From contig JACQWC010000227.1 of NCBI GenBank assembly GCA_016209635.1, positions 1 through 49,231 on the forward strand: a DNA stretch of 49,231 bases, in the 5' to 3' direction. Below, in pieces: positions 14,009 through 23,089 of the stretch (position 1 is its first letter; each line of letters starts with the position of its first letter). Source of the DNA: Candidatus Rokuibacteriota bacterium (GTDB taxonomy: Bacteria > Methylomirabilota > Methylomirabilia > Rokubacteriales > CSP1-6). Position numbers and translations under genes: made by a program. The notes under the pieces are model-generated. The model saw only the letters and a program-made list of their open reading frames with translations, had not been told where the DNA came from and did no database searches.

Positions 14009-14770
14009 TTAGATGCACCGGCCGCCGTCGACCTCGACGCACGTCCCCGTGATCATCGAGGCGTCGTCGGAGGCGAGGAACACGGCCGCGGCGGCCAGGT
14101 CCTCGGGCCGGTTGAGGCGGCCGAGCGGCACGGTCGCGACGAAGCGCGCGCGGGCCTCCGCGTCGGCCGCCCGCTTGCCCATGAAGGCCGGCAGCATCGG
14201 CGTGTCGGTCGCGACGGGCGCGATCGACACCACCCGGACCCCGTGGCGCGCGACCTCGAGGGCGAGCGCCTTGGCCAGCGTGACGACGGCGCCCTTCGAG
14301 GCGCAGTAGGTCTGGAGCCCGGGGCGGGGCCGGATCGCCGCGGTCGACGCGGTGACGAGAAAGACGCCGCGCCCCTGGCGCTTCATGACCGGGAGCGCGT
14401 ACTTGGCGCCCAGCCACACGCCCTTCACGTTCACCGCCATGATGCGGTCGAAGGCCTCCTCCTCGACGTTCTCCACGTCGGCGGGCCACTGGGGCACGCC
14501 CGCGTTGGCCAAGAAGACGTCGAGCCGGCCCCACGCGGCGCTCGCGCGCTCCACGATCGCCTGGTTGTCCGCCGCCCGCGTGACGTCCGCGTGCGCGGCG
14601 ATCGCCCGCCCGCCGGCCAGCTCGATCTGCTCGACCGTCGCCTTGGCGGCGGCCTCGTTCACGTCCACCACCAGCACGGAGGCGCCCTCTCGCGCGAAGG
14701 CGAGCGCCGACGCGGCGCCGATGCCCGACCCGGCCCCCGTCACGATCGCGATCCTGTCCTCGAGCTTCAT
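14009..14770 (-). CDS. SDR family NAD(P)-dependent oxidoreductase
   Basis: The 253-residue Rossmann enzyme has the cofactor motif VTGAGSGIGAA near residue 10, the ADVTRAADN acidic segment, the structural LANAG motif, the active-site serine in VTASTAA, the YCASKGAV Tyr-x3-Lys pair and the C-terminal ITGTCVEVDGG. This is a classical SDR that reduces or oxidises a keto/hydroxy group; substrate is unknown. ATG 14770 with GGGAGGCGG upstream is chosen. It is 34 bases downstream of the LLM oxidoreductase, probably in the same transcript. Confidence 0.94.
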   Translation of the reverse strand: MKLEDRIAIVTGAGSGIGAASALAFAREGASVLVVDVNEAAAKATVEQIELAGGRAIAAHADVTRAADNQAIVERASAAWGRLDVFLANAGVPQWPADVENVEEEAFDRIMAVNVKGVWLGAKYALPVMKRQGRGVFLVTASTAAIRPRPGLQTYCASKGAVVTLAKALALEVARHGVRVVSIAPVATDTPMLPAFMGKRAADAEARARFVATVPLGRLNRPEDLAAAAVFLASDDASMITGTCVEVDGGRCI

Positions 14771-14804
14771 GCTCCGCCTCCCGTCGTTCCGCCCGTGGCC
14801 GGGC

Positions 14805-15827
14805 TCAGCGCGCGAGCTCCGCCATGAGCCGCACGGCCTCGGCATTGCCCGCCACCATGAGCGTCGTCGCTCCCGACGCCGTCCACTCGCCCAGCCGTTC
14901 TTTGATCCGCTCGCGCGGCCCGCAGAGCGCGAGCTCGTCCACCAGCGCGTCCGGGACCGCGGCCTCGGCCTCCGCCTTCCGGCCGGAGAGGTAGAGGTCC
15001 TGTAATTTCTCCGCGGCCTCCTCGTAGCCGTAGCGGCGCGCCAGCTCGTTGTAGAAGTTCTTGCCCCGGGCGCCCATCCCGCCGACGTAGAGCGCCACGC
15101 GCGGCTTCACCGCGTCGCGGCACGCCTGCACGCGCTCGCCAACGACGACCGGCACGACGGGCATGATGTCGAAGCCCTTCCCGGCGTCCCGCCCCCCCGC
15201 GCGCGCGCCCTCGTCGAGCCACTGCCGGAACATCCGCATGCGGCCCGGGGCGAAGAACACCGGGATCCATCCGTCGGCGATCTCGGCCGCGAGCGCGATG
15301 TTCTTCGGGCCGATCGCGGCGAGATAGATGGGGAGACCCGCCCGCCCGTGCAGGATCGAGCGGAGCGGCTTCCCGAGCCCCGAGGCGCCGGGGCCCGCGT
15401 ACGGGATCTGGTAGTACTCGCCGCGGTACTCGAGCGGCTTCTCGCGCCGCAGGACCGCCCGGACGATGTCGACGTACTCGCGCGTCTTCCGGAGCGGCCG
15501 GCCGAACGGCTGACCGTGCCACCCCTCGACGACCTGGGGGCCGGACACCCCGAGCCCCAGCCGGAACCGGCCGCCGGAGAGCGCGTCCAGCGTCATCGCC
15601 GTCATCGCCGTCATGGCCGGCGTGCGCGCCGCGATCTGCATGATCGCCGTCCCGACGTGGATGCGCTCGGTGCGCGCCGCCACCCAGGCGGCGACGGTCA
15701 CCGCGTCCGACCCATAGGCCTCAGCGGACCAGACCGAGTCGTAGCCGAGCCGCTCGGCCTCGAGCACCCGCTGGAGGTCGAGCGAGAGCGTCGCCCCGGA
15801 GTAGTTGAGGTTCAGCGCGAGCCGCAT
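14805..15827 (-). CDS. LLM-class flavin-dependent oxidoreductase, F420-type
   Basis: The 340-residue TIM-barrel protein starts [20 protein letters not shown] and contains [40 protein letters not shown] and the [21 protein letters not shown] signature of F420-dependent luciferase-like enzymes. Such proteins use F420 or FMN to transfer hydride to diverse substrates. The upstream ATL frame runs about 107 bases into its 5' end. The start ATG 15827 has GGGAAGGG just upstream. If F420 is the cofactor, the genome should also encode the F420 synthesis genes, none of which lies here. Confidence 0.92.
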   Translation of the reverse strand: MRLALNLNYSGATLSLDLQRVLEAERLGYDSVWSAEAYGSDAVTVAAWVAARTERIHVGTAIMQIAARTPAMTAMTAMTLDALSGGRFRLGLGVSGPQVVEGWHGQPFGRPLRKTREYVDIVRAVLRREKPLEYRGEYYQIPYAGPGASGLGKPLRSILHGRAGLPIYLAAIGPKNIALAAEIADGWIPVFFAPGRMRMFRQWLDEGARAGGRDAGKGFDIMPVVPVVVGERVQACRDAVKPRVALYVGGMGARGKNFYNELARRYGYEEAAEKLQDLYLSGRKAEAEAAVPDALVDELALCGPRERIKERLGEWTASGATTLMVAGNAEAVRLMAELAR

Positions 15828-16131
15828 GACGCCCTTCCCCTTTCCACTGGTGGTTCCGGAGCGAGGCACGGCCGGCCCGGAACCGGACGCCCTCCTCGGC
15901 CAGCAGCAACCGCTGCGTCAGCATACCGCTCATCCTGACCCGCGGGCTGATCCCGCCCCGCGCGTTCACCACGCGATGCCACGGCACGCCTGGCGGGCAG
16001 TCGCGCATCGCCTGACCCACGGCGCGCGCGGCCGTGGGTCGGCCCACCACCGCCGCGATCTGACCGTACGTCGCGACCCGGCCGCGGGGGATGCGCCGCA
16101 CCACGCGATGGATCGCCGCGCGCAGGGTCAC
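15721..16131 (-). CDS. Alkyltransferase-like protein (ATL, MGMT fold)
   Basis: The first 100 residues form the O6-alkylguanine-transferase DNA-binding domain: [40 protein letters not shown] and [10 protein letters not shown]. The active-site PCHR of a true methyltransferase is PWHR here, so there is no acceptor cysteine; this is the ATL pattern, in which the protein binds alkylated guanine and hands it to nucleotide excision repair. GTG 16131 overlaps the stop of the upstream ABC gene. Family members usually end soon after the HQW seen at about residue 96; here the frame stays open another 40 residues inside the LLM gene, so the true end may be disturbed or simply extended. Confidence 0.85.
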   Translation of the reverse strand: MTLRAAIHRVVRRIPRGRVATYGQIAAVVGRPTAARAVGQAMRDCPPGVPWHRVVNARGGISPRVRMSGMLTQRLLLAEEGVRFRAGRASLRNHQWKGEGRHAARAEPQLLRGDALARPPAGARGRAARLRLGLVR

Positions 16132-17921
16132 GCCGGCTGCGCGCGTGCCTGGAGCTCGTGAAGTCGGGCGTAAAGACCGCCCTTTCGCAGCAGCTCCGCA
16201 TGCGAGCCCTCCTCGTGGACGCGCCCGCGGTGGAGCACGAGGATTCGATCGCAGTGCTGGATCGTCGACAGGCGATGCGCGATGGTCACGCTCGTGCGGC
16301 CCTCCAGGAGCCGTTTCAGCGCGTCCCGGATCAGGGACTCCGACTCGGGATCGACGCTCGACGTCGCTTCGTCCAGGAGGAGGACTGCCGGATTGTACAC
16401 GAGGGCGCGCGCGATGGCCAGGAGCTGGCGCTGTCCGTGCGAGACGTTGGCGCCGCGCTCGCCCAGCTCGCTCCCGAGGCCGCGCGGCAGCGACTCGAGC
16501 AGGCCTCGCGCGTTCGCCGCCTCGACGGCGCCCTCGAGCGCCGCGCGGGAGACCGCGCCGCCGGGCGACCATGCGAGGTTCGCCTCCACGGTCCCGGCGA
16601 AGAGCAGGGTGTCCTGGAAGATGATCCCCACGTGCCGGCGCAGCCGCTCGAGGTCCCACTCGCGGACGTCCACGCCGCCCGCGAGGACCCGTCCGCGCTC
16701 GACGTCGTAGGAGCGGGTCGCGAGCCGCGCGCAGGTGCTCTTCCCCTCGCCCGTGGCCCCGATGATCGCGACGTGCTCGCCCGCGGCCACCTCGAAGGAG
16801 CAGTCGCGCAGCACCCACTCGTCCCCGGCGTACGCGAACCAGACGGACCGGAACTCGAGCGCCGGCGCGCCGGGTCGTGGGACCGACACCCCCGCCGTCG
16901 GCGACACGATGGCGGGCTCGCGGTCGAGCAGGGCGAAGATCCGCTCGGACGAGGCCATCGCGGACTGCATCACGGTGTACTTGGCGCCCAGGTCTCTGAT
17001 GGGGAGGAAGAACCGGTTCGTGTACTGGATGAACGCGACGAGCGCGCCGAACGTCAGGGTCCCGACGAGGATCCGCCCGCCCCCGTACCAGAGGAGGAGG
17101 GCCAGCGCCGCGGAGCCGAGGGCCTCCACCGAGGCGTAGAGAGAGGCCTCGTAGACCGTCGACGCGAAGAGCGCTCGCCGATGATCGCGCGCGAGGACGC
17201 CGAAGCGCCGCCGCTCGTGCGCCTCGCGCGCGAAGAGCTGGATCACGCTCATCCCCTGGATCGACTCCTGGAGGAACGCGCCGAGCCGCGCGAGCCGGCG
17301 CCGGACCTCGCGGTACGCGTCCCGCGCCCGCAGGCGGAAGTAGCCCGCCGCCAGACACAGGACGGGCACCGTCGCGAAGGTGACGAGGGCGAGCCGCCAG
17401 TCGATCCAGAGCATGACGCCGACGACCCCCGCCAGCGTGACCACGTCGGCGACCACCGCGCCGGCGCCGCTCGTGAACGCCTCGCTGACCGCCTCGGCGT
17501 CGTTCAGCACCCGGGTCATGAGGCGGCCCACCGGGTTCCGGTCGAAGAAGGCGGCCTCCAGCCGCAGGAGGTGCGCGAACAGGGCCTCGCGCAGATCGCC
17601 CATCACCCGCTGGCCGGTGAGCTGCATCAGGTACGCCTCGACCATGCGCAGACCGTAGAGGACGCCGAGCGTCAGGAGGAAGAGCGCGGCGATCCCCGTG
17701 AGCCCCGGCCAGTCCGCCTTGAGGATGTACTCGTCGATGGCGATCTTGAGGAGGTAGGGCTGGGCCAGCTCGACGCCCGCGATCAGGGGGAACAGCGCGA
17801 CCGACGCGCCGATCAGCCCGCGGTGGGGGCGGGCGACGGTCCAGAGGCGCGTGGCGAGTCGCCGGTCGAACGCGCGGCCCGGAATCTCATCGTGCTCCTC
17901 CCCCACCCGCGCGTCAGGCAC
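16128..17921 (-). CDS. ABC exporter half-transporter (fused membrane and ATPase domains)
   Basis: The 597-residue protein has a six-helix type-I exporter domain (about residues 30-330) followed by an ATPase domain with Walker A GATGEGKSTCARL, Q-loop IIFQDTLLFAGTV, signature NVSHGQRQLLAIARAL, Walker B VLLLDEATSSVD and the H-loop IAHRLSTI. The signature is NVSHGQ rather than the usual LSGGQ, an acceptable variant. It overlaps its upstream partner by eight bases, and two adjacent half-transporters usually form a heterodimeric exporter of lipids, drugs or peptides. Start is GTG 17921 behind GAGGAGGAG. Confidence 0.93.
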   Translation of the reverse strand: MPDARVGEEHDEIPGRAFDRRLATRLWTVARPHRGLIGASVALFPLIAGVELAQPYLLKIAIDEYILKADWPGLTGIAALFLLTLGVLYGLRMVEAYLMQLTGQRVMGDLREALFAHLLRLEAAFFDRNPVGRLMTRVLNDAEAVSEAFTSGAGAVVADVVTLAGVVGVMLWIDWRLALVTFATVPVLCLAAGYFRLRARDAYREVRRRLARLGAFLQESIQGMSVIQLFAREAHERRRFGVLARDHRRALFASTVYEASLYASVEALGSAALALLLWYGGGRILVGTLTFGALVAFIQYTNRFFLPIRDLGAKYTVMQSAMASSERIFALLDREPAIVSPTAGVSVPRPGAPALEFRSVWFAYAGDEWVLRDCSFEVAAGEHVAIIGATGEGKSTCARLATRSYDVERGRVLAGGVDVREWDLERLRRHVGIIFQDTLLFAGTVEANLAWSPGGAVSRAALEGAVEAANARGLLESLPRGLGSELGERGANVSHGQRQLLAIARALVYNPAVLLLDEATSSVDPESESLIRDALKRLLEGRTSVTIAHRLSTIQHCDRILVLHRGRVHEEGSHAELLRKGGLYARLHELQARAQPA

Positions 17922-19647
17922 CGGCGATCTCCTCCTCGAGCTGCTGGATCCTCCAGAGCCGCGCGTAGGTACCGCCCGCGCGCAGGAGCGCGTCGTGGGT
18001 CCCCTGCTCGACCACCCGGCCCCGCTCGAGCACGACGACGCGGTCCGCCGTCTGCGCCGCGCGGAGCCGGTGGGTCATCAGGAGGACCGTCCGGCCTTCC
18101 GGCGACCGCCGGAGGTTCGCGACGATCGCCTCCTCCTTGGCCGCGTCGACGCTCGCGAACACGTCGTCGAGCACCAGGACGCTCGGGTCCCCGGCGAGCG
18201 CGCGCGCGAGCGCCACTCGCTGGCGCTGACCGCCCGACAGCGTCAGCCCCCGCTCGCCGACCACGGTGTCCCAGCCGCGGGGGAAGCGGGCGATCTCGTC
18301 CGCGATCCCCGCCGCGTCGGCGGCCGCGCGCGCCCGGTCCGCCTCCACCCCCTCGCGACCGAGCGTCACGTTCTCCTCGATCGAGCGCGAGAAGAGAAAC
18401 CCCTCCTGCGGGACGTGGCCGAGCGCGCGCCGGAGCGCGTCGAGGCGCATCCCGGTCACGTCGCGCCCGGAGAGGAACACCGTGCCCGGCGGCGGCTCCT
18501 GGAGGCGCGCCAGCAGGAGCCCGAGGGTCGATTTCCCGCTGCCCGTCCTGCCGACGACCGCGACCGTCTCGCCCGCCACCACCTCGAAGTCGACGTCCTC
18601 GAGGACCGCTCTCCCGCCGTCGTACGCGAAGGTGAGGCCCGCGAAGCGGATCGAGGGTGGCCCGTCGGGCGCCGCCCCGTCCCCCCCGGGCACCACTTGG
18701 GCCTCGACGATCTCCTGGATGCGCCCCATCGAGGTGAGCCCGCTCCGGATCATCGACAGCGTCCAGCCGAGCGCCATCGTCGGCCACGCGAGGTAGGCGA
18801 GGTAGCCGTTGAAGGCGACGAGCGCCCCGAGGCTCAGCCGTCCCTCGACCACCGCGCCCCCGCCGATCCAGAGCACGATCAGCGTGCCGACGCCGGCGAT
18901 CAGGCCCAGCAGCGGCGTGAACCGCGCCTGGAGCCGCGTCAGGGCGAGGCTCCGTCGGAGGTACTCCGCGTTCGCCGCGGCGAAGTCGGCGCGTGCGCGC
19001 GCCTCCATCGTGTAGGCGCGAACGACCGCCATGCCCGACACGTACTCCTGCACCCGCCCCGAGAGCACGCCCAGCTGGCCCTGCACCGCCTCCGTCCCCT
19101 CGTGCACCGCGCGCGTGAAGCGCTGGGCGAGCACGACCATCACCGGATACGGGGTCACCGACGCGAGCGCGAGCCACGGGTCGATCGCGACCATCGCCGC
19201 GAGGGCGCCCACGAAGGCGAACGAGGTCGCGACGAGGCTCAGGGCGCCGAACCCCACGAGGGTCCGCGTCGCCGCCACGTCGCTCGAGCCGCGGGCCATC
19301 AGGTCGCCGGTGCGATACGCCGCGAAGAGCCTCGGCGGAAACGTCTCCAGGCTCGCGTAGAACGCCGTCCGGATGTCGGCCTCGACGCGCTGGGCGGCGC
19401 CCACGATCGCGAAGCGCGACCCGAGCCGCGCCAGGCCGTTCGCCGCCGCGAGCGCCAGGATCGTGAGCGCGTATCCCGTGAGGGCCGCGCCGGCGGGATC
19501 GGCCTGGAGCGCCTCGATCGCGTCCTTCACGGTCCAGGGAATGGCGAGCGAGAACGCGGTGGCGGCGCCGAGGCACGCGATCCCGACGACGTACCGCGAG
19601 AGATAGGGGGACACGTAACGCCAGAGCGCCCGGGCGGGAGCGGTCAG
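17914..19647 (-). CDS. ABC exporter half-transporter, partner subunit
   Basis: This is a second type-I ABC half-exporter of about 577 residues with membrane helices in the first 310 residues and an ATPase domain showing VVGRTGSGKSTLGLLLARLQ, GHVPQEGFLFSRSIEENV, LTLSGGQRQRVALARAL, VLVLDDVFASVD and MTHRLRAAQ. The Walker B glutamate is Asp here (LDD), so this may be the degenerate site of a heterodimer, as in TM287/288-type pairs. No ATG/GTG/TTG lies between the preceding stop and the first helix; a CTG at 19647 overlaps the ketopantoate reductase stop (CTGA) and has GGGAGG six bases upstream, while the nearest canonical start is GTG 19614 without a ribosome-binding site. Confidence 0.9.
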   Translation of the reverse strand: MTAPARALWRYVSPYLSRYVVGIACLGAATAFSLAIPWTVKDAIEALQADPAGAALTGYALTILALAAANGLARLGSRFAIVGAAQRVEADIRTAFYASLETFPPRLFAAYRTGDLMARGSSDVAATRTLVGFGALSLVATSFAFVGALAAMVAIDPWLALASVTPYPVMVVLAQRFTRAVHEGTEAVQGQLGVLSGRVQEYVSGMAVVRAYTMEARARADFAAANAEYLRRSLALTRLQARFTPLLGLIAGVGTLIVLWIGGGAVVEGRLSLGALVAFNGYLAYLAWPTMALGWTLSMIRSGLTSMGRIQEIVEAQVVPGGDGAAPDGPPSIRFAGLTFAYDGGRAVLEDVDFEVVAGETVAVVGRTGSGKSTLGLLLARLQEPPPGTVFLSGRDVTGMRLDALRRALGHVPQEGFLFSRSIEENVTLGREGVEADRARAAADAAGIADEIARFPRGWDTVVGERGLTLSGGQRQRVALARALAGDPSVLVLDDVFASVDAAKEEAIVANLRRSPEGRTVLLMTHRLRAAQTADRVVVLERGRVVEQGTHDALLRAGGTYARLWRIQQLEEEIAGA

Positions 19648-20564
19648 CGAGGCCTCCCGTCCGCGTGCGGCCGGAGCGCCGCGTAGACGGCGGCGACGGT
19701 CGGCGTCGGGACCCCGAGCCGCTCGCCCAGGCGCGCGGCATGGCCGTGGAGGGCCTCCAGCTCGAGCCGCCGGCCCTCGACCAGGTCGTGGTGGAGCGAC
19801 GAGAAGGTGTCGGCTCCGAGGCTCGCGGCCGCCGCCATGATCGTGTCGACCACGTCCCCTGGGAGGTCGACCCCCGCCGCGCGGCCGACCGCGGCCAGCT
19901 CCTCCACGATCGTTCGGTACATCCGCCAGGTCGCGGGGTGCTGGCGCAGCACGCCGGAGGGCGCGCGCGCGAGCGCCGTCATTCCCGCCTGGGCGCAGAT
20001 GAAGAGGTACTTCTCCCACATCACGCGATGGATCGCCGTTGACAGCTCGACGGGCACCCGTGCCCGAGCGAACGCGTCCCGGAGCCGCTCGGTCCGCGCT
20101 CGCGGGACGCCGTCCAGCTCACCCAGGGCGATCCGCCCGGCGAACCGGTGCGCGACGACGCCTGGACCGTCGAGGGTGGCGAAGACGTAGGCGGCGCCGC
20201 CGAGGGCGTGCCCCGCGCCGAGGAGCGCGTCGATCTTCTCCACGTTGTCGATGCCGTTCTGCAGGGTGAGAACGGCGGTCTCCGGCCCGACGACGGGCCG
20301 GACCCCGGTGAGCGCCGGCTCGGTGTCGAACGCCTTCACGCAGAGGAGCACGGCGTCGGCGGGCGGGAGCCCGTTCACCTCGGCCACTGCCTCGGGACGC
20401 GCGACCCACTCGCCCTCGATCGCCGATCTCACCCGGAGACCCTCACGCCGAATCGCCTCCAGGTGCGCGCCCCGGGCGACGAGCGTGACCGCCTCGCCCG
20501 CCCGCGCCAGCCGGCCGCCGAAGTAGCCGCCCACGCCGCCCGCGCCGACCACGACGATGCGCAT
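19644..20564 (-). CDS. 2-dehydropantoate 2-reductase family protein (ApbA/PanE)
   Basis: The 306-residue NADP-dependent reductase begins MRIVVVGAGGVGGYFGGRLA (GxGxxG) and shows ADAVLLCVKAFDT, VLTLQNGIDN, and the catalytic lysine segment MWEKYLFICA, followed by the helical C-terminal domain. The family reduces ketopantoate in pantothenate synthesis, but many paralogues act on other 2-oxoacids, and nothing else of the pantothenate pathway is nearby. The ATG shares one base with the CorA stop (TGATG). Confidence 0.91.
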   Translation of the reverse strand: MRIVVVGAGGVGGYFGGRLARAGEAVTLVARGAHLEAIRREGLRVRSAIEGEWVARPEAVAEVNGLPPADAVLLCVKAFDTEPALTGVRPVVGPETAVLTLQNGIDNVEKIDALLGAGHALGGAAYVFATLDGPGVVAHRFAGRIALGELDGVPRARTERLRDAFARARVPVELSTAIHRVMWEKYLFICAQAGMTALARAPSGVLRQHPATWRMYRTIVEELAAVGRAAGVDLPGDVVDTIMAAAASLGADTFSSLHHDLVEGRRLELEALHGHAARLGERLGVPTPTVAAVYAALRPHADGRPR

Positions 20565-21679
20565 CACCACCACCCGCGGCGACGGAAGTAGAGGACCATC
20601 ACTGCCGTGGCGACCGCCATGAGCCCGAGCGCGAACGCGTAGCCGTAGCGCCAGTGGAGCTCGGGCATGAACTCGAAGTTCATCCCGTAGATCGAGGCGA
20701 TGAAGGTGAGCGGGATGAACAGCGTCGCGATCACCGTGAGCACCTTCATCACCGAGTTCAGGCGCTGGTTCTGGGCGGAGAGGTACACCTCCATGACGGT
20801 CGCCGCCATCTCCCGCAGCGACTCGACGACCTCGAGCGCCTGGAGCGCGTGATCGTAGGCGTCGCGCAGGAAGACGCGCGTCTCGGCGCCGATGAGCGGC
20901 GAGTCGTCGCGCTGGAGGATGGCGATCTCCTCGCGGATCGGCCAGACGGCGCGGCGCAGCGTCAGGAGGTCGTGGCGCAGGCGCTGGATCCCGAAGAGCG
21001 TCTCCTGCCCGGCAGCCGCGATCGCGTCGACCTCCAAGGTCTCCGCGCGGCCCGAGATGCCCTCGAGCACCGGGAAGTACCCGTCGACCACCGCGTCCAG
21101 GAGGAGGTAGGCCAGGTAGTCCGCGCCCGACTCGCGGACCCGTCCGCGCCCGAGCCGGATGGCGTCGCGCACCGGGTTGAAGACGTCGCCGCCCGCGCGC
21201 TCCTGCACGGTGACGACGAAGTCCTGCCCGAAGAAGACGCTCACCTGCTCCTCCTCTTGCATCTCCGCGCCCTGGCGGATCATGCGGAGGACGATGAAGA
21301 AGTGGGCGGGGTAGCGTTCCACCTTGGGGCGCTGGGGGACGTTCAGCGCGTCCTCGACGGCGAGGGGGTGGAGCCCGAAGTGCTCGCCCAGGCGCGAGAG
21401 CACCGCCGGCTCGCCGAGACCGTCGACGTTGATCCACGTCACGCCCGCGGGGTGCGCCGCGGCGAGTGCCTCGTCAACGTCCTTCGCCTCGAGCTCGGCC
21501 ACCTCCTCGCGCGTGAAGGTCAGCACGGAGATCCTCGGGCGCTCGGCGCCCTCGGGCGGCGGGAGCGCCCCCGGGAGCGCGCCCGGCCGGACCCGGGCCG
21601 CACGCGGGCGCCGGATCCGCACCGCCGCGCGGAGGAGCTGCTGTCGTCGTCGCCACTCGCTGATCATCGCCGGCCACAT
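20564..21679 (-). CDS. corA: CorA-family magnesium/divalent-cation channel
   Basis: The protein (about 371 aa) has the acidic cytoplasmic domain (GVTWINVDGLGE, FGLHPLAVEDALN), a long stalk helix, two C-terminal membrane segments and the invariant pore motif YGMNFEFMPEL. It forms pentameric Mg2+ (or Co2+) uptake channels. ATG 21679 is chosen; a TTG at 21706 in the same frame is part of a TTGACA hexamer more likely to be a promoter -35, and ATG 21667 is also possible. It heads a minus-strand run through ketopantoate reductase and the ABC pair. Confidence 0.93.
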   Translation of the reverse strand: MWPAMISEWRRRQQLLRAAVRIRRPRAARVRPGALPGALPPPEGAERPRISVLTFTREEVAELEAKDVDEALAAAHPAGVTWINVDGLGEPAVLSRLGEHFGLHPLAVEDALNVPQRPKVERYPAHFFIVLRMIRQGAEMQEEEQVSVFFGQDFVVTVQERAGGDVFNPVRDAIRLGRGRVRESGADYLAYLLLDAVVDGYFPVLEGISGRAETLEVDAIAAAGQETLFGIQRLRHDLLTLRRAVWPIREEIAILQRDDSPLIGAETRVFLRDAYDHALQALEVVESLREMAATVMEVYLSAQNQRLNSVMKVLTVIATLFIPLTFIASIYGMNFEFMPELHWRYGYAFALGLMAVATAVMVLYFRRRGWW

Positions 21680-21736
21680 GCTCCGGGAGGCTCCGTTGGT
21701 TGTCAAGCCAGCGTGTGGTAAAGTGCGCGTGAACCC

Positions 21737-22525
21737 ATGTCATCGCTCGAGCGACGCGTGGCGATCGAGGCCGCGCGCGCGGCCGGTTCTCTCCTCCAGG
21801 GCGAGCTCCTCGGCACTCGGCGCGTCTCCTTCAAGGGCAGCCCGACGAACCTCGTCACGGAGATGGACGCGCGCGCGGAGGCGCTGGTCGTCGGGCGCAT
21901 CCGGGGCGACTTCCCGCACGACGCGATCCTCGCGGAGGAGGGCGGCGCGCGCGCGGGACGCTCGGGCCGGCGCTGGATCATCGACCCGCTCGACGGCACC
22001 ACGAACTACGCCCACGGCCTCCCAGTCTTCGCGGTCTCGATCGCGCTCGAGGTCGGCGGGCGTCCCACCCTGGGCGTGGTCTACGATCCGAGCCGGGACG
22101 AGCTGTTCGTCGCCGAGGCGGGCGGCGGGGCGTTCGTGAACGACCTGCGGCTGGCCGTGTCGACCACGCCGACCCTCGACGCGAGCCTCCTCGCGACCGG
22201 CTTCCCCTACGACATTCGCGAGACCCGCGACACCAACCTTGCCGAGTACGCGGCCTTCAGCCTGCGCGCGCAGGGGGTGCGCCGCATGGGCTCGGCGGTC
22301 ATCTACCTCGCCTACGTGGCGTCCGGCCGGATCGACGGCTACTGGGAGCTGTCCCTCGGCCCCTGGGACGCCGCCGCGGGCACGCTCCTCGTCGAGGAGG
22401 CCGGCGGGCGGGTCACGAACCTGGACGGCGGTCGCCTCGATCTCGACGCCCCCGCGCTGGTCGCCAGCAACGGGGTGATCCACGAGGCCATGCTGGCCGT
22501 GCTGAAGGAGACCAGACGATCATGA
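21737..22525 (+). CDS. Inositol monophosphatase family protein (SuhB-like)
   Basis: The 262-residue Mg2+-dependent phosphatase has the metal-site motifs DAILAEEGG (E67/E68), the signature IIDPLDGTTNYAHGLP (D83, D86) and GPWDAAAGTLLVEEAGG near residue 210. It would hydrolyse inositol-1-phosphate or related sugar phosphates, or act as a SuhB-like antitermination partner; those cannot be separated by sequence. ATG 21737 starts it, and its end overlaps the DUF2889 gene by four bases. Confidence 0.94.
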   Translation: MSSLERRVAIEAARAAGSLLQGELLGTRRVSFKGSPTNLVTEMDARAEALVVGRIRGDFPHDAILAEEGGARAGRSGRRWIIDPLDGTTNYAHGLPVFAVSIALEVGGRPTLGVVYDPSRDELFVAEAGGGAFVNDLRLAVSTTPTLDASLLATGFPYDIRETRDTNLAEYAAFSLRAQGVRRMGSAVIYLAYVASGRIDGYWELSLGPWDAAAGTLLVEEAGGRVTNLDGGRLDLDAPALVASNGVIHEAMLAVLKETRRS

Positions 22526-23085
22526 ACGATGCCCCGATGCCGGTTCACGTCCGGACCATCCGCTGCGAGGCGGCGAGAATCGGCGACGACCACCTGGAGG
22601 TCACCGGCCGCCTCGCCGACGAGCGCCCGCCGGGCGGACCGCGCTGGTTCGGCGTGGATCAGAGCGCGCTGATCCACGACATGACGGTCACGATCAGCGT
22701 CCGTTATCCGGACCTCGTCGTCACCGCCGCCCGCGGGACCATGACGAGCCATCCCTACACGATCTGCACGGACGCGGTCCCGCCCCTCGGTGAGCTGGTG
22801 GGGCTCTCCGTCGCCCGCGGCTTCACGCGGGCCGTCAACGAGCGGTTCGGCCGCCAGCGCGGCTGCGCCCACCTGACCGCCCTCATCCACGCGATGGCCC
22901 CGGTCGTGCGCCAGGCGGCCGGCGTCGCGTTCCGCGGCGAGAGCGCCCCGCCGCGCGCGGACGCGGACCACTGGTTCGTGAACACCTGCCAGGCGTGGCG
23001 GGAGGGCGGCCCCCTCCATGCGCGCCTCGAGGCGAACGACCTCGAGGGGTTGAAGGCGCTGTCGGCGCGCCGCCGCCCCGCTTAG
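22522..23085 (+). CDS. DUF2889 domain-containing protein
   Basis: The 187-residue protein matches the DUF2889 pattern: HVRTIRCEAARIGDDHLEVT, DQSALIHDMTVTISVRYPDL, LVGLSVARGFTRAVNERFG and RGCAHLTALIHAMAPVVRQA. The family is widespread in soil bacteria and has no assigned function. Conserved Cys and His residues (GCAHL) could bind metal, but this is speculation. Its start overlaps the inositol-monophosphatase gene (ATGA), and it converges with the TPP enzyme four bases after its stop. Confidence 0.88.
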   Translation: MNDAPMPVHVRTIRCEAARIGDDHLEVTGRLADERPPGGPRWFGVDQSALIHDMTVTISVRYPDLVVTAARGTMTSHPYTICTDAVPPLGELVGLSVARGFTRAVNERFGRQRGCAHLTALIHAMAPVVRQAAGVAFRGESAPPRADADHWFVNTCQAWREGGPLHARLEANDLEGLKALSARRRPA

Positions 23086-23089
23086 GCCG

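Noticed and set aside
16158-18635. An 825-codon plus-strand open frame
   Set aside because: It is antisense to two clear ABC exporter genes and its translation is charged low-complexity sequence; the genes underneath have complete motifs.
21701-21706. TTG at 21706 as the CorA start
   Set aside because: It is part of a TTGACA hexamer without a ribosome-binding site; ATG 21679 has GGAG upstream.
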